Assembly: GCA_016794305.1 (NCBI GenBank)
Contig: JAEUKN010000011.1
Location: 1-38,264 of the forward strand
From: Alphaproteobacteria bacterium
GTDB taxonomy: Bacteria > Pseudomonadota > Alphaproteobacteria > Micavibrionales > Micavibrionaceae
DNA: 38,264 nucleotides
Direction: 5' to 3'
The position numbers and the translations under genes were made by a program. Under the pieces are notes generated by a model. It did no database searches, was not told the origin of the DNA, and saw only the letters and a list, made by a program, of their open reading frames with translations. How positions within the stretch are numbered: position 1 is the stretch's first letter; each line of letters starts with the position of its first letter. Positions 24,145-32,010 of the stretch are shown in pieces.

Positions 24145-24990
24145 TTACGATAACACCAGGGACTCTAGCTCCGCTGTTACATCGGGCTTAACGCCGAACC
24201 ACCGCTCAAAGCCCGGGCGGGCCTGATGGAGGAGCATGCCAATTCCTGTAACTGCGCTCAGTCCCCTGCCCCGTGCTTGTTTTAGTAACTCCGTTTCCAG
24301 CGGTGCATAGACAATATCACTCACCACCGCGTTTGCGGGCAAGGGGGCCAAATTAATCTCTAACGCTGCTTGCCCCGTCATACCGAGCGAGGTCGTATTC
24401 ACCACCACATCGCAACGCGGCAGGAAGTCAGGGATTTCGGCCCAGTGGCCGGGGATTATCTCACTCATCCCTTCATATTGATTTGTTAATTCCGCGCATA
24501 AGGCCACCGCCTTATCATAGGTACGATTAACCAAAATAATTTGCCCGACATCCACGGTCATCAGGGCCCACACAATAGCCCGCGCCGCCCCGCCCGCGCC
24601 CAAAATCATGATTGTTTTATTTCGCCAATTCAAATCCGGCACATGCGCGGCCATATTTTGCAAAAATCCGAATCCATCTGTGCTATCCGCATGAAGGCGG
24701 CCGGTGTCATCAATGGTAATCGTATTGGCTGCGCCGATTTTTTGCGCTAGCTCGCTTCGGTTCGCGCATAACTCCAAAATCGATTCTTTGTGAGGGATGG
24801 TCACGTTAAAGCCGCGCAACCCCGAATCCACCAACCGCGCGACCTCTGATTTCAAGTCCTGTGGCGCGATATCGTACCGCAGATATTCACCCGCAATTCC
24901 GTATTTTTGTAACCAATAGCCGTGAATGATCGGCGATTTACTATGCGCAATCGGATGCCCGATGACTCCGGCTTTTAGAATTTTTCTCAT
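24145..24990 (-). CDS. aroE: Shikimate dehydrogenase (NADP+)
   Basis: Reduces 3-dehydroshikimate to shikimate with NADPH in aromatic amino acid synthesis. The preferred product of 281 residues starts MRKILKAGVIGHPIAHSKSP at ATG 24990, with AAGGAG upstream; an upstream ATG at 25047 is unlikely. Motifs: the substrate-binding GHPIAHSKSPIIH (11-23), catalytic K68 in NVTIPHKES, D105 in DSTDGFGF, nucleotide-binding GAGGAARAIV (131-140), NRTYDKA for NADP, and C-terminal GIGMLLHQARPGFE. It is a lone gene between two hairpin repeats. Confidence 0.96.
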   Translation of the reverse strand: MRKILKAGVIGHPIAHSKSPIIHGYWLQKYGIAGEYLRYDIAPQDLKSEVARLVDSGLRGFNVTIPHKESILELCANRSELAQKIGAANTITIDDTGRLHADSTDGFGFLQNMAAHVPDLNWRNKTIMILGAGGAARAIVWALMTVDVGQIILVNRTYDKAVALCAELTNQYEGMSEIIPGHWAEIPDFLPRCDVVVNTTSLGMTGQAALEINLAPLPANAVVSDIVYAPLETELLKQARGRGLSAVTGIGMLLHQARPGFERWFGVKPDVTAELESLVLS

Positions 24991-25056
24991 CGTGCCTTGC
25001 TCCTTTTGGGATGAACTATAGCCCAGATCATTGAAAAAATTCATCATTTTCTGCGC

Positions 25057-25164
25057 TTAGACCGTTTTTCGGTTATGTAGATTCGGAAAAATGGTCTAAG
25101 TCTTTGTTTTGTTGCATTTTGTTGCGATTAACCGGTTTCCATTTAATCGCAAAATGCTCTAAAT
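25057..25164. repeat. Double hairpin repeat (RIME-like), copy 2 side of aroE
   Basis: First hairpin: TTAGACCGTTTTTC (25057-25070) pairs with GAAAAATGGTCTAA (25086-25099), 13 of 14. Second hairpin: GCATTTTGTTGCGATTAA (from 25115) pairs with TTAATCGCAAAATGC around a loop containing ACCGGTTTCCAT. Palindromes with CCGGTTTCCA loops and ATGCTC-type ends are familiar from the RIME-type intergenic repeats of rhizobia; that link is a resemblance, not a proven identity. Both hairpins end in CTCTAA or GTCTAA. Confidence 0.55.
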
Positions 25165-25286
25165 TTCCCCATTAATTTATTTCTATAACATATAAAATTG
25201 CACATAATCCTTACTGACCATTAACATAAGCGGTGATATTCTTAATATTGCAGAACAACAAAATGTGACAAACGGCGTGGGTAAGA

Positions 25287-25787
25287 ATGAAAAAAATTAT
25301 ATTAATTGTAGTGGCGATGTTGCTGATCGGCGGTGTGGGGGCAGCGGCCTATCTATTTTTCGGGAAGCCTGCCCAAGCTTCGGTGAGCGCAGAAAACCTT
25401 TCCTCTGAAGCGAAGAAAGCAGCTGAAGATAAGAAAAAATCCGAAACAGATGCCAAGGTTGCCTTTGTGAAAATGGACCCGCTTACTCTGCCGGTGGTGA
25501 ATGACCACGGTGTGGTTCAGATTATTAACATTTCCGTGACGTTGGAAGCGGTCGATGCCGAAGCCGCCAAGGATATTGAGCGTTTTGCACCGCGGCTTAA
25601 AGATGCTTATATACAAAATATGTATGGTTTACTGGGCAAAAAAGGTGCCGCCGGCGTGATTGATGCCAATGGTGTGATTGAGGTCAATCATGTCAAACAA
25701 AAGTTACAAACCATTACTACCAAAGTCCTGGGCGAGGAAAAAGTAAGGGATGTCTTGTTACAGGCCATTCAACAACGCCCGGTTTGA
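25287..25787 (+). CDS. fliL: FliL-like flagellar basal-body protein
   Basis: A 166-residue single-pass membrane protein: a short MKK start, one transmembrane helix at 4-26 (IILIVVAMLLIGGVGAAAYL), a charged Ala/Lys linker (about 36-55), then a periplasmic FliL domain, with VAFVKMDPLTLPVVND (58-73), INISVTLEAVD and a C-terminal VRDVLLQAIQQRP. FliL surrounds the stator and supports torque. ATG has GGGTAAG upstream. It is separated from the fliH-fliN pair, and its neighbour is a chemoreceptor. Confidence 0.87.
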   Translation: MKKIILIVVAMLLIGGVGAAAYLFFGKPAQASVSAENLSSEAKKAAEDKKKSETDAKVAFVKMDPLTLPVVNDHGVVQIINISVTLEAVDAEAAKDIERFAPRLKDAYIQNMYGLLGKKGAAGVIDANGVIEVNHVKQKLQTITTKVLGEEKVRDVLLQAIQQRPV

Positions 25788-25816
25788 GTTTACGATTTTA
25801 TGAGTTTACTGGTTAG

Positions 25817-25922
25817 TATACTTGGAAGACTGAATTTCTGGTGACGGCCCAAGCGACGCAGCGTAGGGAGGCTACGTCAGGAGCAAAGTGACAACGTCCA
25901 GAAGTTCAGTATTCCAAGTATA
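25817..25922. repeat. 106-bp imperfect palindrome (second type)
   Basis: Terminal inverted repeats of about 27 bp: TATACTTGGAAGACTGAA at the left against TATACTTGGAATACTGAA on the opposite strand at the right, continuing through TTCTGG and GACG. A smaller GACGCAGCGTAG...CTACGTC hairpin sits inside. Looks like a small non-coding mobile or REP-like element; no second copy was found in the window. Confidence 0.6.
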
Positions 25923-25985
25923 TGTCTGTTTCTCCTTAGTCTCCTTCCTATGTTTCCACATAGTGTGAGCCCTCTGAACCTTAAT

Positions 25986-26010
25986 CCCCGCGAAAGCGGG
26001 GTATTTTTTT
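25986..26010 (+). terminator. Rho-independent terminator after fliL
   Basis: CCCCGC (25986-25991), GAAA tetraloop, GCGGGG (25996-26001), then TATTTTTTT. A textbook intrinsic terminator on the plus strand, directly against the left end of palindromic element A. Confidence 0.8.
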
Positions 26011-26155
26011 AGAACCTGTTCATAATCTCTACTCTGGCGTTGGCTTTTTACGGTATTTCTGCGCTTCCTTGTCCACGTACATCTATGTACGATCCGATGC
26101 GGTTCTCGAAAAACCGCAAAAATCCTGTGCCATAGCGAGATTATGAACAGGTTCT
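26011..26155 (-). repeat. 145-bp palindromic MITE-like element, copy A
   Basis: Perfect 19-bp terminal inverted repeats AGAACCTGTTCATAATCTC, with an imperfect palindromic interior centred on CGTACATCTATGTACG. Its reverse complement matches copy B at 28177-28321 with only four differences in 145 bases. No coding capacity. The strand is given relative to copy B, arbitrarily called plus. Confidence 0.88.
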
Positions 26156-26260
26156 TACAGCGTAGTTCACAAATTCTGCTCACTAAAGTCTGGCAAGGGC
26201 AGCGCGCACCTTCGGTTACAACAGAGTGCGTGGTGCTTGCTCTTCAAGGTGCAACCAATC

Positions 26261-27985
26261 TCAACTGCCACGAATTCCGTTTAAAAACTCACTGACCCGG
26301 GCCTGGAGATTATCGGCAATCATCACGAGTTCATGGGCCGATTGATTAAGAGTCTCTGCGGCCTCCCCGGTTTCTTCGGCGGCGCGGTGCACATGCGCAA
26401 TATTTTGGGCGACATCTTCGGTCCCGTGCGACGCCTCTAGAACATTTCGTCCAATTTCCGCGGTTGCGGCATTCTGCTCTTCAACTGCGCCGGCGACGGC
26501 TGAGGTTGACAAATCAATATTCTGCACATCGTTGATAATTTGCCCCACTGCATCCACCGTTCCACGAATGGCGGCCTGAATTTTGGCCACGCGCTGGTCT
26601 ATCAAGACTGTTTTTTCTGAGGTCTCAGTGGCTAGTTTTTTCACCTCGTCAGCTACTACGGCAAAGCCTTTTCCGGCTTCACCGGCGCGCGCAGCTTCAA
26701 TGGTGGCGTTTAGTGCCAATAAATTCGTTTGCTCGGCAATATTTTTAATTGCACTTACAACCTCACCGATAGAATCCGCCAGAGAATTTAATTCACCGAC
26801 TTGTTCACTGGTTTTCACGGCCTCCATGGAGGCTCGGTTCGATTTTTGCGCCACACTGGAAATTTGATGCGCAATTTCAGCACTGGATGCTGAAAGTTCT
26901 TCGGTGGCGGCCGCAACGGTTTTCACATTGTGATCTGCCTCCGTGGCGGCAGTGGCCACAATTTTGCTAGCATTTGTGGTGTCCCCCGATGCCGATGTCA
27001 TCTTATTTGATATTTCTTGAATTTCTGCGGCAGTCACAGCCAACGATTTGATAATGTTTGCCGTTTTGGAATCAAAATCCGCTGCTAACCTTATACGCTC
27101 TTGCGCATGTGCGCGTGCAGTTTCCTCTTTATGTAACTCTTGCTCTTTGCGCATAAATTCCGCTTCAATCAGCCCCACGCGGAAGCCCTCCAGAGCCTTC
27201 GACATAACGCCGATTTCGTCAGAACGTGTGACGCCCCCCACTTTGAGGGAAAGGTTTCCCTGGCTGATCTGGATGGTTTCTTGAGTATAAGAATTTAAGG
27301 GTCTTAAAACTCCCCAGCGAATCCCCGCCCAGGCGCCTAGCACAATAAAAATAGATAATAGGCCGGTGGCGAAGAAAATTGACTGAATTTCCTTGAGCCT
27401 TAAACTGGCTGTATGACCGGCATTCAGCATGTTATCCCCTGCCTGATCCGAAAGTTGTTTGAGATTATCTTCTAATACATCAAGCGCAGAACTGATTTTT
27501 TCTGCTGTTTGATCGAATTCTGCCATTAATTTATTGCCCTCTGACGGACCAACCGCAACATAGGCTTTTGCCATCTTTTGCCCGGTCATATAATAATCAT
27601 CAAATGAAGCACATACCGAAGATGCCGAGTCTGCCAAAGATTTTTGTTGTATTTCTAATGAGAGGGCAACAATCTCTTCGCACTCATTTTTAAAATCTTT
27701 TGCGTTTTCTGCAGCCTTGGCAAAACCATCATCCAACCCGTCCAATCCTCTCGTGGCGGAAATATCCGTTAAGAATTGCTGTACTTGCACCACATCTAAA
27801 TGCAATGCCGCGACTTTTTTAAGAAGTGCTACCACATGATGCACCTCATATTTTACATCCTCATCAACGGATCTGATATCCTTCTCCAACGCGCGGAAAT
27901 TATAGAGCCCCAGAATAAAACTGATGATCATAAGTCCGAGGCATATCATAGCCCCCAAAGTAATTTTTGAATTGATGGTTTTCAT
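26261..27985 (-). CDS. Methyl-accepting chemotaxis protein
   Basis: A 574-residue chemoreceptor from ATG 27985 ([19 protein letters not shown]); a GTG at 28033 would add 16 residues. Domains: TM1 about 8-30; periplasmic helical ligand domain about 31-205 with no PAS or Cache motif visible; TM2 about 207-228; HAMP about 229-285; a coiled cytoplasmic region; and the highly conserved signalling tip [20 protein letters not shown] followed by [22 protein letters not shown]-terminal pentapeptide CheR tether is not obvious. The ligand is unknown. The gene is enclosed by the inverted elements A and B. Confidence 0.95.
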   Translation of the reverse strand: MKTINSKITLGAMICLGLMIISFILGLYNFRALEKDIRSVDEDVKYEVHHVVALLKKVAALHLDVVQVQQFLTDISATRGLDGLDDGFAKAAENAKDFKNECEEIVALSLEIQQKSLADSASSVCASFDDYYMTGQKMAKAYVAVGPSEGNKLMAEFDQTAEKISSALDVLEDNLKQLSDQAGDNMLNAGHTASLRLKEIQSIFFATGLLSIFIVLGAWAGIRWGVLRPLNSYTQETIQISQGNLSLKVGGVTRSDEIGVMSKALEGFRVGLIEAEFMRKEQELHKEETARAHAQERIRLAADFDSKTANIIKSLAVTAAEIQEISNKMTSASGDTTNASKIVATAATEADHNVKTVAAATEELSASSAEIAHQISSVAQKSNRASMEAVKTSEQVGELNSLADSIGEVVSAIKNIAEQTNLLALNATIEAARAGEAGKGFAVVADEVKKLATETSEKTVLIDQRVAKIQAAIRGTVDAVGQIINDVQNIDLSTSAVAGAVEEQNAATAEIGRNVLEASHGTEDVAQNIAHVHRAAEETGEAAETLNQSAHELVMIADNLQARVSEFLNGIRGS

Positions 27986-28526
27986 TTTGAACACTAAATC
28001 CACATGGTAAAAATTAAAATTTTTAACAAACACGCAAACTCTGCAAATATCTCCTACGGCACCAGCTTAATAAGCATCATCTGTGCCGGCTCCATTAAAG
28101 GCCCTATTGATTTAAAAAAGATTAATGGTGTGATTTGTGAAGGGCGGGAGAGATAGTTTTATCTTAAATTATGCTTAGAACCTGCTCAGGATCTCGCTAT
28201 GGCACAGGATTTTTGCGGTTTTTCGAGAACCGCATCGGATCGTACATAGATGTACGTGGACAAGGAAGCGCAGAAATACCGTGAAAAGCCAACGCCAGAG
28301 TAGAGATTATGAACAGGTTCTTAAGGCCGTCAAAGCGGTTTATAGATCATCACGCCACTTCCTGTAAGCTCTATTTTATGATATTATGGACTTAAATTAA
28401 AAGTTAAAATTAAATAAAATTTTATAAATGGCGGTTTATAATTAGGTCTAGGGCGTGTCATCAATTGACAGGTTCTAAGTGGCCTACAGGCGTTAAGGTG
28501 CGTTGTCGTTACGCAAAAGGGTGTGA
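27986..28526. other. Intergenic region before the first DotA-like gene
   Basis: No gene. Contains palindromic element copy B (28177-28321), then an AT-rich stretch (about 28385-28440, AAATTAAATAAAATTTTATAA) likely to hold the promoter of the DotA-like genes, and TGTCATCAATTGACAGGTTCT (28454 onwards), a small palindrome whose end resembles the CAGGTTCTTA terminus of the elements. No clear -35/-10 pair could be chosen. Confidence 0.55.
28177..28321 (+). repeat. 145-bp palindromic MITE-like element, copy B
   Basis: Inverted near-copy of element A (four mismatches: three clustered in the left terminus, CTCAGGATC for TTCATAATC, and one in the interior). Ends AGAACCTG and CAGGTTCT; centre CGTACATAGATGTACG. 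With A it brackets the chemoreceptor gene. Confidence 0.88.
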
Positions 28527-31500
28527 ATGAGGGCAAGTAATACGACCCAGACATTAAAATATTTGTTGCTTCCCGGGCTGGTGCCGCGGGTTGGGTCGTT
28601 GTTTTTCTCGGGATTTGGCCCGGTTGCCTATTTTCTGGCTTTGCTGGCCGTACGTGCCGGTCTTATCCCCAAATCTCATCCGATTTTGCAAAAACCGGAA
28701 TTGCGTATTCGTGATATTTTGGCTGTGGCTGCCACACACCTGACCTTCAAATGGGATAATAGTGATAAAATATTGATTTACTGCGCTATTTTATGCGCGG
28801 TTGTGTGCTTGATCGGTTTTATCGCTGTGATGATTTCCTTTGCGGTGTTGACAACAGCGCAGGCAGCGGTGACCGCACCCGGCTGGGTTCCGAGTATGTT
28901 TTACACCCAGTTTCCAAAAAATGATGTCGCCTTTATGATGCTGGATCGTGTTTTAGGTGTCCCCGGCATCTTCAATTCGGAAATTATAACCAATACGGCA
29001 AAATATGGGATAGCCCCCAACGGATTACAAATGGCTACGCAAGCCCTCTTTGGCTTTTTCAGCTGGGGGTTGATGATCATCGCCACCTTTATTTTGCTCT
29101 ATTTTATCATCGAAATTGTGTGGGATATCACGCAAACCGGACAGCCAATCGGTGAAACCCTTTCAAACACCTGGCTCCCGTTACGATTCGTATTGGCGTT
29201 TGGCTTACTGATCCCGATCGCGGATGGCTTAAACTCGGCGCAATATATCACGCTCTATGCTGCCAAATTAGGATCTGGAATGGCTACCAATGCGTGGGGG
29301 GCGTTTAACCTCAAAACCCAGATTAACCCCACCGGTTTGGATGATGAACAATTGATTGGCGTACTGGGATATCAGGATCTTTCGAATCTCCTGAAAGGAT
29401 TGATGCTGATTAAGGCTTGTACGGAAACGAATCAACTGGGAATTGTTGCGTCAGGCACAGGTGCGCGAGGAGCCACAAGCGATGGTAGCAACGGCCCTTA
29501 TGACGTCAAGGCATATATTGTAAATAGCAAGCAAAGTAAGTCTTTGTTTAAAAATGAAGGTTTGGATTCTATTTTAGGGCCATCCAATGTCTATAACCCC
29601 ACTCCTCTCGGAGTAGTCACAGGAGATGAAAACGACCCCTTCGCAAAAATTATGAATTTTTCTGAAGCCGGGGGAATTCGCTTGGTCATGGGATATAAAA
29701 ACCCTGCCAACACTGCCTTCTATAACAAATATCCCGGCGGCGTTTTGCCGGTCTGTGGTGAGGTTTTTATTCCCATCAGCGGATATAACGGTGAATCGCT
29801 TTTGGCCTCCGAAGCTTATTTCTATGCCATACTCTATACGCTCCTAAATACCTCGCGGAATGGGGCCACCCTGTCGCCGACAGAATATAATTCTTCATTG
29901 GCGGTTATTCGGGAATATACCAGAACATCATCCGATTACCAACGATATATGCGCAAACAGCGGTGGACTCATCATGATGACCGCAAATGTGCAAAGGACG
30001 ACAATGCCGATGATTATGAATCCTTTGATGAAAAGCAAAGTAATGGCCAAGAATTGGGATTATGCACGGACCCAATTCCGGCGGATTATTGGAACGATTA
30101 TTTAAGTCTGGCGAGTACGCTTTTTCTCTATGACCCCTTTAATGTCGCGTATGCCTTTTTGACCGATGTGCCAAATCCGACGGTGGATATGTATTCGATC
30201 GGGGACACCACTCATACCGCATTGGGGTTGCCCGATATGATGCTCATTGACATTCCGCGCATGCGATTGGGATGGGGTGGGGCCGGCGTTTGGTATAATA
30301 AATTGGCGGAAAAAAACGGTTCAATCGTTGGGGCTGTGGGGGCCATTCCCGTCATAAAATCCATGCCGATGATCATGCAAAAAATGCAGGAAAAGCGCGC
30401 ACGGGAAGTTAAGCACCTGGGAACAGGATTTTGTGAACAATATTCGATTGCCAAGGGTGGAAATGACCCCGCCACGATGCCCGATGAACGAGCACAATTC
30501 ACGGCTGAATTGTCGCGCATGCTGTACATGACCTGTAAATCTTTATTTGAAAATGATCATATTTTGCTAGAGGTTTACGGTTCAAGCGGTGAACTGGTCT
30601 TCAAACCCAACAACCAAAAATATATTAATCCGATTGAAAACGGCATGGCTTCAGTTTTTTCGGAATTCAAGCTGTTTGATATTCATGCCAATGACGGTGT
30701 TTTGCCGATGACGCAACTCTCAACCGTTGGGCGGTTGTTGGTTGACAAATCCATTTTGGCCTTGCTTGGGTCTATGGGAAGCGCGGCAATCGGTGGTCTG
30801 CAGCATATGGCCGCCGCCAGCGCAGATGGTAAGGACATGGCATCCATGAACACCATCGCCGAAGGGTTCGGTGAGTTATCAGGCGCGCTGTTAAGCTTTG
30901 CCGTGTTTGGCTTAACTGCGGGGGTTATCCTACATTACGTGATTCCGATGCTGCCCTTTATATATTTCTTTTTTGCCGTGGGACGGTGGGTGAAAACAAT
31001 TTTCGAAGCTTTAGTGGGGGTGCCTCTATGGGCCTTGGCTCACCTACGGCTAGAGGGGCCTGGACTACCCGGTGAAGCTGCCAGCAGCGGATATTTCCTG
31101 TTGCTGGAGATTTTTATCCGTCCGCTGGTGACGGTGATCGCGTTGGTGGGGTCATTTGCGGTTTTCAATGCGATGGTGTTGGTCATGAATAGCATTTTCG
31201 ACCTGATCACCACCAATTTTGGCGGGGCATCCTTGTCCTTTGCCGGGACGGGCATGACCATGATTGATAATGCCCGCGGCATTGTGGATCAGTTTTTCTA
31301 TACCATTCTTTACATCATTCTCACCTATATGATCGGCATGGCTTCGTTTAAACTGATTGATATTATCCCCGATAACGTCCTCTCGCGCTGGTTGGGGATT
31401 GGGGTTCATAGCTTTGGATCGAGCGATAATGCGGATGATCTCATTGATCAATTAACCAGCCAATTGCCGGTGATGATTAAATATTACAGCTCCAGCCTCG

Positions 31501-31961
31501 CGCAAGGGGTGAAGGAGGCCCTGTACGAACCCGGTCATAAAATTGGTGCCGAAGCTCAAAGGAAATATGAGTTGGAAGAAGCCCAGAAAAAAGCACAGGC
31601 TGAGCAACAGAAAAAGGCTGCAGCCAATCAACCTCCGCAACAACCTCCCCAGCCTTCAGGTCCGCCACCACAAGGGTCCCAGGGAACAGGGACACGTAGT
31701 AACGCTTCACCATCCGGGCCGCGGCCACAAGGATCCAGAGGGGGACAGGGCGGAGGCACAGGTGGCGGTGCTGCAGGAGGGGGTACCGGGGGTGGCGTAA
31801 CTGGTGGCACAGGTGGCGGATCTGCCGGTGGAACGGGCGGCACTGGTGGTCATGGGGGTGGCGGTTCTGGTGCTCCTCCGGGAACTCCTCCGGGAACTCC
31901 TCCGCGTACGCCTCCCGGTGGTGGCACAGGTGGAGGCGGTGGATCAACCCCTCACCGGTAA
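28527..31961 (+). CDS. DotA/TraY-family membrane protein, paralogue 1 with Gly/Pro-rich tail
   Basis: A 1144-residue polytopic inner-membrane protein. The ~80 N-terminal residues are followed by a long hydrophobic segment (82-110) ending in the AxA motif TTAQAAV (109-115); then FMMLDRVLGVPGIFNS (134-149), two further segments around 175-200 and 216-236 (LPLRFVLAFGLLIPIADGLN), a large extracytoplasmic region (about 265-720) with GWGGAGVWYNKLAEKNGS near 580, and a C-terminal group with LPFIYFFFAVGRWVKTIFEA and LVGVPLWALAHLRLEGPGLP. From about 1011 comes a charged coil, then ~110 residues of Gly/Pro/Thr-rich tail. DotA and TraY are inner-membrane components of type IVB secretion and IncI transfer systems. 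AAAGGG lies 6 bases before ATG 28527. Confidence 0.85.
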   Translation: MRASNTTQTLKYLLLPGLVPRVGSLFFSGFGPVAYFLALLAVRAGLIPKSHPILQKPELRIRDILAVAATHLTFKWDNSDKILIYCAILCAVVCLIGFIAVMISFAVLTTAQAAVTAPGWVPSMFYTQFPKNDVAFMMLDRVLGVPGIFNSEIITNTAKYGIAPNGLQMATQALFGFFSWGLMIIATFILLYFIIEIVWDITQTGQPIGETLSNTWLPLRFVLAFGLLIPIADGLNSAQYITLYAAKLGSGMATNAWGAFNLKTQINPTGLDDEQLIGVLGYQDLSNLLKGLMLIKACTETNQLGIVASGTGARGATSDGSNGPYDVKAYIVNSKQSKSLFKNEGLDSILGPSNVYNPTPLGVVTGDENDPFAKIMNFSEAGGIRLVMGYKNPANTAFYNKYPGGVLPVCGEVFIPISGYNGESLLASEAYFYAILYTLLNTSRNGATLSPTEYNSSLAVIREYTRTSSDYQRYMRKQRWTHHDDRKCAKDDNADDYESFDEKQSNGQELGLCTDPIPADYWNDYLSLASTLFLYDPFNVAYAFLTDVPNPTVDMYSIGDTTHTALGLPDMMLIDIPRMRLGWGGAGVWYNKLAEKNGSIVGAVGAIPVIKSMPMIMQKMQEKRAREVKHLGTGFCEQYSIAKGGNDPATMPDERAQFTAELSRMLYMTCKSLFENDHILLEVYGSSGELVFKPNNQKYINPIENGMASVFSEFKLFDIHANDGVLPMTQLSTVGRLLVDKSILALLGSMGSAAIGGLQHMAAASADGKDMASMNTIAEGFGELSGALLSFAVFGLTAGVILHYVIPMLPFIYFFFAVGRWVKTIFEALVGVPLWALAHLRLEGPGLPGEAASSGYFLLLEIFIRPLVTVIALVGSFAVFNAMVLVMNSIFDLITTNFGGASLSFAGTGMTMIDNARGIVDQFFYTILYIILTYMIGMASFKLIDIIPDNVLSRWLGIGVHSFGSSDNADDLIDQLTSQLPVMIKYYSSSLAQGVKEALYEPGHKIGAEAQRKYELEEAQKKAQAEQQKKAAANQPPQQPPQPSGPPPQGSQGTGTRSNASPSGPRPQGSRGGQGGGTGGGAAGGGTGGGVTGGTGGGSAGGTGGTGGHGGGGSGAPPGTPPGTPPRTPPGGGTGGGGGSTPHR

Positions 31962-32010
31962 CCACATAGAGTACTTTTAGAAATAACAAACGACAAAAGA
32001 GCTAGATCGC

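Larger units (their letters stand above)
25788..26260. other. 473-bp intergenic region rich in palindromes
   Basis: No gene. In order: a 106-bp imperfect palindrome (25817-25922), a rho-independent terminator (25986-26010), palindromic element copy A (26011-26155), then about 105 bp with a weak 7-bp inverted repeat near the 3' end of the chemoreceptor gene. Each of the first three is listed separately. Confidence 0.7.

Noticed and set aside
28177..28321. Elements A and B considered as ends of an insertion sequence carrying the chemoreceptor
   Set aside because: No transposase lies between them and each is itself a complete palindrome, so a classic IS or composite transposon is not supported.
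31477..31989. His/Pro-rich minus-strand frame over the Gly/Pro tail of the first DotA-like gene
   Set aside because: An open frame is expected opposite GC-rich glycine and proline codons; the composition is artificial.
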